DNA of 64,000 bases from CAIJXB01 sp964439595 (GCA_964439595.1 CAYTOK010000011.1:14212-78211), one strand, 5' to 3'; counted from the first letter of the stretch, positions 33,837 through 42,958 are shown. Numbers and translations are program-made. The notes: generated by a model not told the origin, from the letters alone.

Positions 33837-36179
33837 ATGATTAATTTAAAACCCAATGAATACGTAAAAATTCACAATCAAATTGAATATCCAGGAACCG
33901 TTACTATTCAATCAGACGTTATTGCTAGGTCAGAAATAAGCAAAATGGAAGAAGGCCCCCCAAGAACCAAAGCAAAAGGAAAATTTAACAGGGACTCTAC
34001 GGAATGGATAGAGGAAAATCGTTTATTATTAATAGAAAAAAATCAAGATAAGCATGGCGTCACAAAAGCGTCTATCGGAAGGATTATCTATACTATTTTA
34101 AAAAAAACCGAGCCGGAAGAAGGAAGATGTTCAATTATAGATATAAAAACAGCTACGGACATCGGACTCATCGGCGATAAAACAGCCACTTCCGAAGGTA
34201 AAACTATCTTTGATGCCATAGATCGCACAATAACTAAAATAGGAAATGCATACCTTCACCTTATAGTATCCCGTCCTTCTCCCGATGAATCTGAAATACA
34301 AAACCGCCAAAAAATCATGAAATTTTTCATAGAAAATCCTGAACTACAAAGCCAACTACGAGAAGCTTTAGAAAATATAAAAAGGGGTGAAATTCCTCTT
34401 CTTAGTGCCTGGGATTTTTCAGAATCTCCTCAGCTAATTAATACCTTCTATTTCACCAATCAAATACTGCGTGTCCCTTGTAATAACAGCAGCTTAGCCT
34501 TAACCATGGGCTATGTCACACTTCTTTGCCAAACAGGCAGTACAACAATCACAAGTAGCCTAGGTGCCGGAGTTGCAATTATTAATGCACTTTTTCAAAT
34601 AGCTCACGCTATTAATAAAATTACAATTCCAGCCATTTTGAAACAATACGCCTCCTCTCTTTTATTTAGCGGAAAAGGCATTGGAAGTATTGGGGGATGG
34701 CTTTTTGCCTATGACATTCCTGTATTCAATACGATCTTGTATTCCGCAGCTTTCGTTGGCTTATTAGAAAATGCTCAGGATTCCTTTGAACTATTAAAAG
34801 CAAATATTGGAACATTTGCTTTAATGGAAGAGGTATTGTCTTCTATCGCAGAGCACTATCAAGGCATGAAAAAAATTCATGATTTAATTCATCAACATCC
34901 TGAAATTGCAGAAATACTTACACACTTTAGAGAACTGGACTCATTTATTCATAATAAAGAAGAGATCAAAGAATTAGAAACCCTAATCCACATTTTACAA
35001 TCTAATACAGGCTTGACAAATAGATGGTTTAATGCAGGAGAAACCTTACTTGGGTGGAAACTTCTATATCCTGTAGATGAAAATGCCAAAATAAAAGGAA
35101 GGAATGCCGGAAATGCGAGAAGAATGAAAAATGGATTAGAACTAGGCGTAAAGCTGTGCATTGGTATGTACATAGGAATACAGCTAGCTAAAATCTTAGC
35201 TTTTAAAGAAGAAGTTGGAATGGCGATAGGGGTTGCCTTAGGCTTAGGACTTGCTACGGCATTTAAAATACAAAACACAGAACGGAGACCTCAAGAAAAA
35301 ACCAAAAAAAATAAACTTCCCCCTGAAGAGGATTCCTCTACACAATCTAAAATACGGAATGCCTTTGAAAAAGCACTACCCGCCATTGGCGAAATTGATG
35401 CTCTCCTATCTGAATCTTCCTTAATACAAAATTCTCAAAAAGATAGCAAAACACAATATTGCTTTCCTTTGTTTGTTGAAGGCTCCGAAAAAAAATCTCT
35501 ATTGTTATTTGATGCTGTTTGGCATCCAATGATTCACCCTGATAAGGCTGTTCCTAATCATATCCATCTTGGAGAGGGCGCTAGTGCAGATGGAATTATT
35601 TTAACAGGGGCTAATGCCGGAGGAAAATCTTCTCTTGCAAAAGCGATAATAATTGCTACGGTTTTATCGTATTTTGGACTCTGTCCATCAAAAAAGGCAA
35701 GCCTAAGCCGATTTAATTACGTGAGAATGTCTGCAAACATACAAGATTCTATCACAGATAGCCAATCACTATTCATGTCCCAATGTAGGCTAGCTAGCTC
35801 AATAGTTCAAGATGTATTAAAGTTAACAAAAACTAAAAAAGTCCACACTCTAACAATTTTAGATGAATTGTTTACACAAACAGGATCCTCTGCGGGAAGC
35901 GCGCTGGCTATAGGAACAGCAGCAGAATTACTTACAGAAAGAAATATTCCTATTATTATTTCTCACTTTATCAATGTCGCGAAAGAGCTAGGAAATAAAC
36001 AAACAGAAAAACATCTCTCCTATCAAAATTTAAAGATGGTAAGCGATGGTTCATATGCCCTACAAGAAGGAATTGCAGAAGGGAGCAATGCCCTTGACAT
36101 CGCTAAAGTTTGCGAGATACCAGATTCTATCTTAGATACAGCTAAAAACTATTTAAAATGTAGAAGAGCGGAAAGGTGA
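33837..36179 (+). CDS. Membrane-associated MutS-like ATPase
   Basis: The C-terminal third of this 780-residue protein is a MutS-type ABC ATPase: Walker A GANAGGKSS (591-599), a Q-loop region, the ordering SANIQDSITDSQSLFMSQ (MutS-like), Walker B TILDELFTQT (673-682) and the following IISHF histidine switch. Residues about 340-400 resemble the helical MutS lever. Unlike mismatch-repair MutS it lacks the N-terminal mismatch-binding domain and has hydrophobic stretches at about 222-258, 282-310 and 436-475 that could span a membrane. It belongs with the poorly studied membrane-linked MutS-like proteins. A CGGAGG Shine-Dalgarno precedes the ATG. A repair role is unlikely. Confidence 0.72.
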   Translation: MINLKPNEYVKIHNQIEYPGTVTIQSDVIARSEISKMEEGPPRTKAKGKFNRDSTEWIEENRLLLIEKNQDKHGVTKASIGRIIYTILKKTEPEEGRCSIIDIKTATDIGLIGDKTATSEGKTIFDAIDRTITKIGNAYLHLIVSRPSPDESEIQNRQKIMKFFIENPELQSQLREALENIKRGEIPLLSAWDFSESPQLINTFYFTNQILRVPCNNSSLALTMGYVTLLCQTGSTTITSSLGAGVAIINALFQIAHAINKITIPAILKQYASSLLFSGKGIGSIGGWLFAYDIPVFNTILYSAAFVGLLENAQDSFELLKANIGTFALMEEVLSSIAEHYQGMKKIHDLIHQHPEIAEILTHFRELDSFIHNKEEIKELETLIHILQSNTGLTNRWFNAGETLLGWKLLYPVDENAKIKGRNAGNARRMKNGLELGVKLCIGMYIGIQLAKILAFKEEVGMAIGVALGLGLATAFKIQNTERRPQEKTKKNKLPPEEDSSTQSKIRNAFEKALPAIGEIDALLSESSLIQNSQKDSKTQYCFPLFVEGSEKKSLLLFDAVWHPMIHPDKAVPNHIHLGEGASADGIILTGANAGGKSSLAKAIIIATVLSYFGLCPSKKASLSRFNYVRMSANIQDSITDSQSLFMSQCRLASSIVQDVLKLTKTKKVHTLTILDELFTQTGSSAGSALAIGTAAELLTERNIPIIISHFINVAKELGNKQTEKHLSYQNLKMVSDGSYALQEGIAEGSNALDIAKVCEIPDSILDTAKNYLKCRRAER

Positions 36180-36197
36180 TTTCGCCTTAAAGCAAAA

Positions 36198-37610
36198 CTA
36201 TTTAAATCCATTAACATACTGTATAATGTCTTTTGTCCCCTCTTTTCTTGCTAACTCCTTACCTTCTGCATCCACACGTAAAACTGTTGGCATCGAACGC
36301 ACTTTATACAACCTAGCCACATCACTTACCTTATCCACATCTATTTTGCAAATAAGAACTTTACCCTGAAGCTCTTTAACAAAGTCATCCATAAAGGGCG
36401 CTAAGTAGCGGCAGGGACCACACCACGTAGCATAAAAATCTATAAGCACGGGAATTTCGCTTGTTTTAAGGACTGCTTTAAGTTGCTCTAAGCTTTTGAT
36501 TTCTACTATTTTTTGCGTCGCTACGGAAGCAGCACTTGTTAAATAACTTTCCTTTAATAAAGGTGTTGATGGCTGTTTTAAAGAAAGGAACATATGCGCT
36601 TGAATGGCCGCTTTCGCTCCATCTCCTGCCGCAGAAACAGCTTGCTTAAATCTAGGGTCTGCCACATCTCCAAAAGCAAAGACTCCTGGAATGGATGTTT
36701 CAAATCCATCTTTTAGTAAAATGTATCCTTCCCTATCGAGTTCCAGTGCAGAAGAAAAAAGCTGCGTATTAGGAATAGAACCAATAGCCACAAAAATGGC
36801 ATCTATAGCTAAAGAGTCTTTTTTTCCTGAATTATAGTGTAAGCTCACCCCTGTAACTGTCTCTTTACCCGTAATAGCTTCTACATTTACATCATAAATA
36901 ATAGTGACATTAGAAAGAGAAGCTAACTTCTCTCTGCGTGTTACCTCTACCCCTTTAAATGCATTTTTTCTCACTAAAACATAGACATGTTTAGCAATAC
37001 CAGATAGATAGTCTGCTTCAAGGATGGCGGCATCGCCCCCACCTACAACTGCTACAACCTTATCTTTATACAAAGAGCCATCACAAACAGCGCAAGTATA
37101 AACGCCTTTAGAACTAAAGATTGCTTCTCCAGGAACCTGTAACATTCTTGTTTTAGCTCCTGTGGCAATAAGACAACTATCAGCTAAAACCACACGTTTT
37201 TTAGCTGGGTCATATACACTTTGTACTAAAAAAGAAAAGGGCTTATTTGAAAAGTCGACCTCAATTACCTCTTCTTTAGATACGATCGCCCCATTTTTTT
37301 CTGCCTGATCTCTTATCTTATCTGCAAGGTCTAACCCACTAATAGTATTTTCACCGGGCCAATTTTGCACTCCATTAGACTGGGCAATCGCACCACCCAA
37401 TAAAGGCCCTTCAAAAACGACTGGCCTCAGCCCACTTCGACCTAAATACATAGCAGAGGTTAATCCTCCAACCCCACCGCCTATCACAACAACGTCCACT
37501 TTTTCCCTAGGAAGGGATTTCATTTCTGAATGCGAACTTGCCACTAAAAACTGTGTTAAATATAAAAAGACAAGTAAAAACCACCCTTTTCGTTTTTGTA
37601 AAAAAAACAT
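36198..37610 (-). CDS. Exported thioredoxin reductase-thioredoxin fusion
   Basis: The 470-residue protein has a signal peptide (about 1-28) followed by a complete thioredoxin reductase: FAD motif IGGGVGGL (43-50), redox pair CAVC (173-176), second nucleotide motif VGGGDAA (189-195) and the C-terminal GDVADPRFKQ FAD block. A linker then leads to a thioredoxin domain (about 370-470) with WCGPC at 396-400 and cis-Pro in SMPT. The usual NADPH phosphate-binding HRRDxFRA is replaced by VRKNAFKG. The start at 37610 has a GAGG Shine-Dalgarno; the next ATG (37523), which would remove the signal peptide, has none. Such fusions are known cytosolically in Mycobacterium leprae; export is the unusual feature. 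Confidence 0.85.
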   Translation of the reverse strand: MFFLQKRKGWFLLVFLYLTQFLVASSHSEMKSLPREKVDVVVIGGGVGGLTSAMYLGRSGLRPVVFEGPLLGGAIAQSNGVQNWPGENTISGLDLADKIRDQAEKNGAIVSKEEVIEVDFSNKPFSFLVQSVYDPAKKRVVLADSCLIATGAKTRMLQVPGEAIFSSKGVYTCAVCDGSLYKDKVVAVVGGGDAAILEADYLSGIAKHVYVLVRKNAFKGVEVTRREKLASLSNVTIIYDVNVEAITGKETVTGVSLHYNSGKKDSLAIDAIFVAIGSIPNTQLFSSALELDREGYILLKDGFETSIPGVFAFGDVADPRFKQAVSAAGDGAKAAIQAHMFLSLKQPSTPLLKESYLTSAASVATQKIVEIKSLEQLKAVLKTSEIPVLIDFYATWCGPCRYLAPFMDDFVKELQGKVLICKIDVDKVSDVARLYKVRSMPTVLRVDAEGKELARKEGTKDIIQYVNGFK

Positions 37611-37681
37611 ACCCCCCTCAAGATAATTAAATCGAAGAAACGATGATACCTCGAATGGGGCATTTTTATCAAATTCTAAAA

Positions 37682-38176
37682 TTAATTAACAACAATGCTG
37701 CCTATTGTCATTTTAACAGATTCGCTGCTACTCCAATTTTGCATTGCCTCACTGGGAGAGCGCGCTTGCTCTAAAGAACATTGTATATTATAAACACCAG
37801 GCTCTCTGGGAGCTTCTAAATAAATAGTTTTAATGCCATCTCCACAACGATATCCGAGCTCATTAAATATGCATCCCTTAGGACCTAATCCTTCGTATCC
37901 TATAATAATTTGATTTAGCGAATACTGATCTAAACTGGCGGTATTACAAGAAAAATTCACCATGCCGTAGATTTTCTCTCCAGGCCGCGCCATAATGACA
38001 TTGCCTTGCCTATTCATATTTAAATTAGCAATAGACATCGATCCAGAGCATGCTACCACCGGAATTTCTTTTCTAATAACTTCTAAATACTCTCCCACAG
38101 CGTCAACCGAATGAGCCTGTGCACCCACGCACCACACACTAAAAACTAAAAATAAAGCAACTAACTGATTTTTCAT
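37682..38176 (-). CDS. Small exported cysteine-containing protein, unknown function
   Basis: I start at ATG 38176 (AAGGAG eight bases upstream), giving 164 residues with a clear signal peptide (MKNQLVALFLVFSVWCVGAQA). The mature protein has five Cys residues in ACSGSMS, FSCNTAS, PKGCIFNELGYRCGDG and NIQCSLEQ, and looks like a compact all-beta domain with disulfides. I do not recognise the family. It lies between an exported thioredoxin-type fusion and tdh; the oxidoreductase next door could act on its disulfides, which is inference from proximity. Confidence 0.6.
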   Translation of the reverse strand: MKNQLVALFLVFSVWCVGAQAHSVDAVGEYLEVIRKEIPVVACSGSMSIANLNMNRQGNVIMARPGEKIYGMVNFSCNTASLDQYSLNQIIIGYEGLGPKGCIFNELGYRCGDGIKTIYLEAPREPGVYNIQCSLEQARSPSEAMQNWSSSESVKMTIGSIVVN

Positions 38177-38217
38177 AACTTCTCCTTTTTTGTTCTTTTT
38201 ACTAATAACAAAACAGG

Positions 38218-39243
38218 CTAGGACCAATCTAAAATTACTTTGCCTGCTTCCCCTTGAATCATAACTTCAAAAGCTTTTTCAAATTCTTCTGCCTTAAAGG
38301 CATGAGTAATTACAGGTTTTACATCTAGCCCACTTTGTAACAAGCTAATTGTTTTATACCATGTTTCAAACATTTCTCGTCCATAAATCCCTTTTAATAA
38401 CAGGCTTTTGAAAATAACCTTAGTCATAGAAACTTGCGTAGAATCAGGCAAAATCCCTAAAAGGGCAATCTTTCCTCCATAATTCATAGCTTCAATCATA
38501 TCACGTAAAGCAAGAGGACTTCCTGACATTTCAAGACCTACATCAAACCCTTCTTTCATACCAAGCTCATTCATCACATGAGATAATTTTTCTTTTTTTA
38601 TATGAACACTTCTTGTTGCCCCCATCTTATCAGCAAGCGCTAGTCGATAATCGTTCATATCTGTAATAACTACATGTCTAGCCCCTGCTTTTTTAGCAAT
38701 CGCAACAGCCATACAACCAATAGGACCAGCTCCTGTAATTAACACATCTTCCCCTACTAAATCAAATGATAAAGCGCTATGAACAGCGTTGCCTAAAGGA
38801 TCTAAAAAAGAAGCCACTTCATCTGTCACTTCTTTAGGTAAAGTAATCAGATTACTTGCAGGCATGGAAATGTAGTCAGCAAAACATCCAGGCCTTTGTA
38901 TGCCGGTCCCAAGTGTATTACGACAATGATGCTTGCGCCCTGCTCTGCAACTCCTACACCCCTCACATACAATATGCCCTTCTCCTGAAACTCTATCTCC
39001 CGGCTTAAACCACAAAACAGCTTCACCGACTTCTTCTACTATTCCATAAAACTCATGCCCAATTGTCAAAGGAACAGGAATAGTCTCTTGAGCCCATTCA
39101 TCCCACTGATAAATATGCAAATCCGTTCCACATATCGCTGCTTTTTGCACTCTAACAAGCACATCATTAGCTCCTATTACAGGCTTTGGGGCATCGTACA
39201 TCCAAAGACCCGGCTCAGCTTTCAATTTCCCTAATGCTCTCAT
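38218..39243 (-). CDS. tdh: Tdh, L-threonine 3-dehydrogenase
   Basis: This zinc-dependent alcohol dehydrogenase-family enzyme oxidises threonine to 2-amino-3-ketobutyrate with NAD. The 341-residue length is exact for Tdh. Catalytic zinc ligands lie in CGTDLHIYQWDEW and IGHEFYG; the structural zinc site is CEGCRSCRAGRKHHC; the nucleotide-binding motif is TGAGPIGCMA. The DLHIYQWDEWAQ stretch separates Tdh from other MDR enzymes. It overlaps kbl by four bases; kbl product uses its unstable intermediate directly, so the pair converts threonine to glycine and acetyl-CoA. Confidence 0.95.
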   Translation of the reverse strand: MRALGKLKAEPGLWMYDAPKPVIGANDVLVRVQKAAICGTDLHIYQWDEWAQETIPVPLTIGHEFYGIVEEVGEAVLWFKPGDRVSGEGHIVCEGCRSCRAGRKHHCRNTLGTGIQRPGCFADYISMPASNLITLPKEVTDEVASFLDPLGNAVHSALSFDLVGEDVLITGAGPIGCMAVAIAKKAGARHVVITDMNDYRLALADKMGATRSVHIKKEKLSHVMNELGMKEGFDVGLEMSGSPLALRDMIEAMNYGGKIALLGILPDSTQVSMTKVIFKSLLLKGIYGREMFETWYKTISLLQSGLDVKPVITHAFKAEEFEKAFEVMIQGEAGKVILDWS

Positions 39244-40433
39244 GAAATTACTCCTAATTTTTTACCTGCTTTTGCAAAAGCCTCTAAGGCTTTATCTAAA
39301 TGTGCCTGCTCATGACCCGCACTCATCTGCGTTCTAATACGAGCAAGGCCTTTGGGAACGACGGGAAAAGAAAAACCAATGACATAGACACCCTCTTCTA
39401 AAAGGAGTGAAGCAATTTCCTTAGCTAATTTTGCATCTCCTAACATAACCGGAATAATCGGGTGAACACCGGGAACAAGTTCAAATCCCAAGCTTTCCAT
39501 TCCTTTGCGAAAATAGGCACTATTAGCCTTTAATTTTTGTCTAAGGCCATCACCTTCTTTAACAAGATCCAATACCTTAAGGGACGCCGCCGCAATAGAG
39601 GGCATTAATGTGTTTGAAAATAGATAAGGTCTCGACCTTTGCCTTAGCCACTCTATTATCTCTTTCTTCCCGCTAGTATAGCCTCCGGAAGCTCCACCTA
39701 ACGCCTTACCCAAAGTGCCTGTTAAAATATCTATTCGCCCCATAACCTGGCAATATTCAGGCGTCCCTCGTCCTCCATCTCCTATAAATCCTGTAGCATG
39801 AGAATCATCAACCATGACTAAAGCCCCATACTTATCGGCAAGGTCACAAATAGCTGAAAGATTGGCAATCACGCCATCCATAGAAAAAACCCCATCGGTG
39901 GCAATCAATTTAACAGGACAGCCTGAAGCCTCTATCAATTGCTTTTCCAAATCAGCCATGTCATTATTCGCATAACGCAACCTTTTAGCCTTACAAAGTC
40001 TAATACCATCAATAATACTAGCATGATTTAAACTGTCACTAATAACGGCATCTTGCTCACCTAGAATCGTCTCAAAAAGACCTCCGTTAGCATCGAAACA
40101 AGAGGTATATAAAATAGTATCTTCTGTTCCTAAAAACTCGCTAATCTTCTTTTCCAATTCTTTGTGCACATCCTGTGTTCCGCAAATAAAACGCACAGAA
40201 GATAATCCAAAACCATGATCCGAAAGACCTTGTCTAGCAGCTATTTCTACTTCAGGATGATGAGCTAATCCAAGATAATTGTTAGCGCAAAGATTAATAA
40301 CTTCCTTGCCACCCACAGTAATTACAGCTTTTTGAGGGGACGTTATAACCCTTTCTTCTTTATACAAACCTCCAAGACGCAATTCTTGAAGTTCTTTTCG
40401 AATCCTCTTCAGCAATTCTTGTTTTTCTTCCAT
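39240..40433 (-). CDS. kbl: Kbl, 2-amino-3-ketobutyrate CoA ligase (glycine C-acetyltransferase)
   Basis: This PLP enzyme cleaves 2-amino-3-ketobutyrate with CoA to glycine and acetyl-CoA. I choose ATG 40433 (AGAGAG upstream), giving 397 residues, the family length; the longer frame adds an unsupported 30 residues. Visible features are NLCANNYLGLAHHPEV, the DDSHATG motif binding the PLP pyridine nitrogen, and the Schiff-base Lys in TLGKALGGASGGY. The C-terminal IRTQMSAGHE is typical. It is the first gene of the kbl-tdh operon; threonine breakdown is uncommon in obligate intracellular bacteria. Confidence 0.95.
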   Translation of the reverse strand: MEEKQELLKRIRKELQELRLGGLYKEERVITSPQKAVITVGGKEVINLCANNYLGLAHHPEVEIAARQGLSDHGFGLSSVRFICGTQDVHKELEKKISEFLGTEDTILYTSCFDANGGLFETILGEQDAVISDSLNHASIIDGIRLCKAKRLRYANNDMADLEKQLIEASGCPVKLIATDGVFSMDGVIANLSAICDLADKYGALVMVDDSHATGFIGDGGRGTPEYCQVMGRIDILTGTLGKALGGASGGYTSGKKEIIEWLRQRSRPYLFSNTLMPSIAAASLKVLDLVKEGDGLRQKLKANSAYFRKGMESLGFELVPGVHPIIPVMLGDAKLAKEIASLLLEEGVYVIGFSFPVVPKGLARIRTQMSAGHEQAHLDKALEAFAKAGKKLGVIS

Positions 40434-40626
40434 AAGGCTCTCTTTTAAAACTAATACAAATGTTATGCCTTTTTTCTTAATAATTGTAAACATTTCCTGA
40501 AAACTAGCAGAACCTCTTAACACTCAGGCCAAAAAAAAACGCCTTAAAAAAAACACCCCTCTTTTGCAGAAAAACCCCACACACAAAATTGTTTTTTTGT
40601 TAGAATTTTTAAAACAAGGATACCTC

Positions 40627-41583
40627 ATGAATAAATTCACAAAGACCTTTTCCCTACTAAAAAACTCTCATTTTGCACACATAAAACAACAACCACCTCT
40701 ATACTTCTTATTAAGATATAAACTATATATATCTCAAGAAATATTATTCACAATTAAAAAAACAAAAAACTATTTCTATGCAAAATTAATAACAACCATC
40801 TTAATTACTTTTCTTATACCCCTTCCCGGACATACTCAAGACCTACCTAAGCCACCTATTGATAAATTTCTAACAAATATTCAAAGTCATAAAAAACCCT
40901 CTGGCCTTAATCACGTAAACTGCATTTATGTCATTAACCTAGATAAAAGACCTGAGCGGTGGGAAAGAACTCGCATTTTTTTTGAAGAACAAAATCTATA
41001 CGCCAATCGTGTAAGCGCCGTTAATGGCTGGGTAATACCCACATGGACCAAGCTGCAGCTTAGTGGCCCGACACACCTTTTTTTATCAGGAGGAGAAATA
41101 GGATGCTTTCTCAGCCACCTCTCTATCTATCAAGACGCTTTAAATGAACACTTCAATGCCGTATGGATCTGTGAAGATGACATTACATTCACAGATAATC
41201 CTAATCTACTTGATGCATACATAGAGGAACTCTCTATAATCGATCCGGACTGGGACATGCTATATACTGATAACTCTACTCATGGCATGGGGGATCAAAA
41301 ACCAAGAAAAGGACAAAACAACTACACACCTTTATATTATTCAATCAGTGAAAACCTCTTACGAGTTCATGGAAGACACGGGCTCCATTCTGTGATTTTC
41401 TCTTCAAAGGGACTAGAAAAAATCACAAACTACTTTAAATCCGTTTACCTTTTCTCTCCCCTAGACGTAGACATTCACTACGTCCCGACTCTTAAAGAGT
41501 ACTCCGTTAAAAAAAACGTAGCGACGGCTTTAAATACTTCCTCCGACACCTCTATAGGAAGCTCACTCAACCAGGGACTCTAA
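40627..41583 (+). CDS. GT25-family glycosyltransferase with N-terminal membrane anchor
   Basis: I start at ATG 40627 (AAGGA six bases upstream), giving 318 residues. A hydrophobic segment at about 53-69 follows a basic 50-residue N terminus, more like a type II anchor than a cleaved signal. The GT25 (LPS/LOS galactosyltransferase) domain begins at about 98: YVINLDKRPERWE (101-113), VSAVNGW (129-135), GEIGCFLSHLSIYQDAL (155-172) and the metal/nucleotide sugar motif CEDD (182-185). It transfers a sugar from a nucleotide sugar, acceptor unknown. It is divergent from kbl and the first of three GT25 paralogs in the region. Confidence 0.8.
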   Translation: MNKFTKTFSLLKNSHFAHIKQQPPLYFLLRYKLYISQEILFTIKKTKNYFYAKLITTILITFLIPLPGHTQDLPKPPIDKFLTNIQSHKKPSGLNHVNCIYVINLDKRPERWERTRIFFEEQNLYANRVSAVNGWVIPTWTKLQLSGPTHLFLSGGEIGCFLSHLSIYQDALNEHFNAVWICEDDITFTDNPNLLDAYIEELSIIDPDWDMLYTDNSTHGMGDQKPRKGQNNYTPLYYSISENLLRVHGRHGLHSVIFSSKGLEKITNYFKSVYLFSPLDVDIHYVPTLKEYSVKKNVATALNTSSDTSIGSSLNQGL

Positions 41584-41712
41584 TAAAGACTCCTATACAG
41601 ACCTGAGTAAAAGCCCCTGCGCAACGAACTTAAGCATTTAATAACCAAATAATTAACTTTTTTACAAAGCAAAAAAGACTCCTCTTTCTGGCTATATATT
41701 AATAAAACCAGG

Positions 41713-41781
41713 TTATACAGACGAAAAATTAGATTACAAAAACCGTCTGAATAATGTAATAATGAGATTATACAGACGAAA
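41713..41781 (+). repeat. Direct repeat TTATACAGACGAAA in front of the ATPase remnant
   Basis: The 14-mer occurs exactly at 41713-41726 and 41768-41781, with an inverted CGTCTG between them at 41744-41749. The second copy is 15 bases ahead of the remnant's ATG, with an AGGGG in between. It could be the old operator or promoter region of the lost gene. Confidence 0.45.
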
Positions 41782-41796
41782 TTAGGGGAATTACCT

Positions 41797-42089
41797 ATGT
41801 TTTTTGGAAGAGAATCTGAGCTTGAACAATTAGAAAATTTTCTATAAAAAACAGCAGCTGACTACAACTTCTCATAGAAAACAGAAGAGGCACACTAACT
41901 CCGTCCCCAAGGACGAAGTTTGCGAGTGTCCGCAGGATCAAAACCTGGTTGCCAGATAGATTTATTAATCTAGGCAAAATACATAACATATCTTGTAGAA
42001 ATACCTACCAAAGAGAACTTTCTAAACAAGTCATCAAGGAAAACTTCTTTAGCAACTTGATTACCTTCGACGATCTCCTAAAGAATTAA
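41797..42089 (+). pseudogene. Degraded AAA-type ATPase gene
   Basis: The ATG at 41797, with AGGGG upstream, opens MFFGRESELEQLENFL and then meets a stop. The GREsELeqL start is the standard N terminus of small bacterial and archaeal AAA ATPases with a DUF234 or restriction-like tail. Further on, in a different frame, an open stretch runs from about 41898 to the stop at 42089 and ends FFSNLITFDDLLKN, a plausible C terminus for the same type. The ATP-binding core is missing, so internal deletion plus frameshift is likely. Length is too short for any functional product. Confidence 0.45.
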
Positions 42090-42116
42090 AAGGAGGGGTT
42101 TTAAAAACTCCTCCTT
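42090..42116 (-). terminator. Terminator of the minus-strand sugar/methyl operon
   Basis: AAGGAGGGGTTTT (42090-42102) pairs with AAAACTCCTCCTT (42104-42116) with one G-U type mismatch; the inner A/T pairs form the loop. On the minus strand a T-rich tail follows. It sits 28 bp downstream of the operon's last stop. Confidence 0.6.
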
Positions 42117-42144
42117 CTCCTCTAGCTCCCTCAAAAGCTTTCCT

Positions 42145-42948
42145 CTACCAAACAGAGCTTTTCCTATCTAAGTGATAAATAAAAGGACCTTCTTCAAAAG
42201 TACCATAAAGATATGTTCCATAGTCTAAATGCGCTTTAATATCTTTTGCTATATCTTCAAGCTCGGCAGGGTGCATTCTATGCTCCATAAAAGTTTTCTC
42301 TTCGCCAATTTTAGGAAGCACAAAGTTCTCATAATAGTCCTTTCTGGCAATATGATCATTATCACTCCACCCACCCGTTCTAATAAGTGGGAAATCACTG
42401 CCTCCTTCCACATAATCATCCATTATCCGATCATAACAGTTACTCTTTCCCCAAGTATTTATCCCAGAATTAAGCCTTACATGCTTGATATTATGATTTT
42501 TATCCATAGCAGCTACAAGTCCATCTAAATCTAGAGGAACTAAAAGCTCAAAATCATCTTGGTGTAAAAATACATACTCTGTCTCTACACTTTTAAGAGC
42601 TTCTCTAACTGCTCCCACTAAGCACTTATGTTCACTACAAAACACAAGTGTCGTATTTTGAAAATGCGGGTGTGAAGCAACTAATTTTTGCAGCCTTATC
42701 TTCAGCTCCTCATAAGCTGGGATATCAGCCGAGTTTTTAGCTCCATCACAAACAATAACCTTAGGCATGCGAGCAAAATTAGGAATATTTCTCATAAAAC
42801 TATATTGCGTCATCTCCAAAATAATAGTTCTAGGGTATGACTGACAAGGGGACAGTGTTGTAATTAAAGTCACTTTTTCTGAGGCGCTAAGAGCAAACGG
42901 AATAAGAATAATACTTACTATAAATAACACTATTTTTTGTTTTAACAT
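42145..42948 (-). CDS. Exported glycosyltransferase-like protein (GT-A fold)
   Basis: The 267-residue protein has a signal peptide (about 1-22, ending LSASE). The body resembles a small GT-A nucleotide-diphospho-sugar transferase: KVTLITTLSPCQSYPRTI, a Rossmann-like PKVIVCDGAK, then EYVFLHQDDFELL with QDD at 130-132 in the position of the DxD metal motif. The region VGAVREAL(K) before it corresponds to the typical acceptor-side helix. No exact family is named. It is the last gene of the operon GT25, two methyltransferases, then this. With a signal peptide and no nucleotide sugars expected in the periplasm, the site of action is an open question. Confidence 0.65.
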   Translation of the reverse strand: MLKQKIVLFIVSIILIPFALSASEKVTLITTLSPCQSYPRTIILEMTQYSFMRNIPNFARMPKVIVCDGAKNSADIPAYEELKIRLQKLVASHPHFQNTTLVFCSEHKCLVGAVREALKSVETEYVFLHQDDFELLVPLDLDGLVAAMDKNHNIKHVRLNSGINTWGKSNCYDRIMDDYVEGGSDFPLIRTGGWSDNDHIARKDYYENFVLPKIGEEKTFMEHRMHPAELEDIAKDIKAHLDYGTYLYGTFEEGPFIYHLDRKSSVW

Positions 42949-42958
42949 AAATCCATCC

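Larger units (their letters stand above)
41584..42144. other. 561-bp region with an ATPase remnant
   Basis: No intact gene is present. It holds two copies of a 14-bp repeat (41713-41726 and 41768-41781), the remains of an ATPase gene (41797-42089) and the terminator of the minus-strand sugar operon (42090-42116). Confidence 0.6.

Noticed and set aside
40434..40523. Longer kbl start adding 30 residues
   Set aside because: The family begins near the chosen ATG, and the added residues have no ribosome site or conservation.
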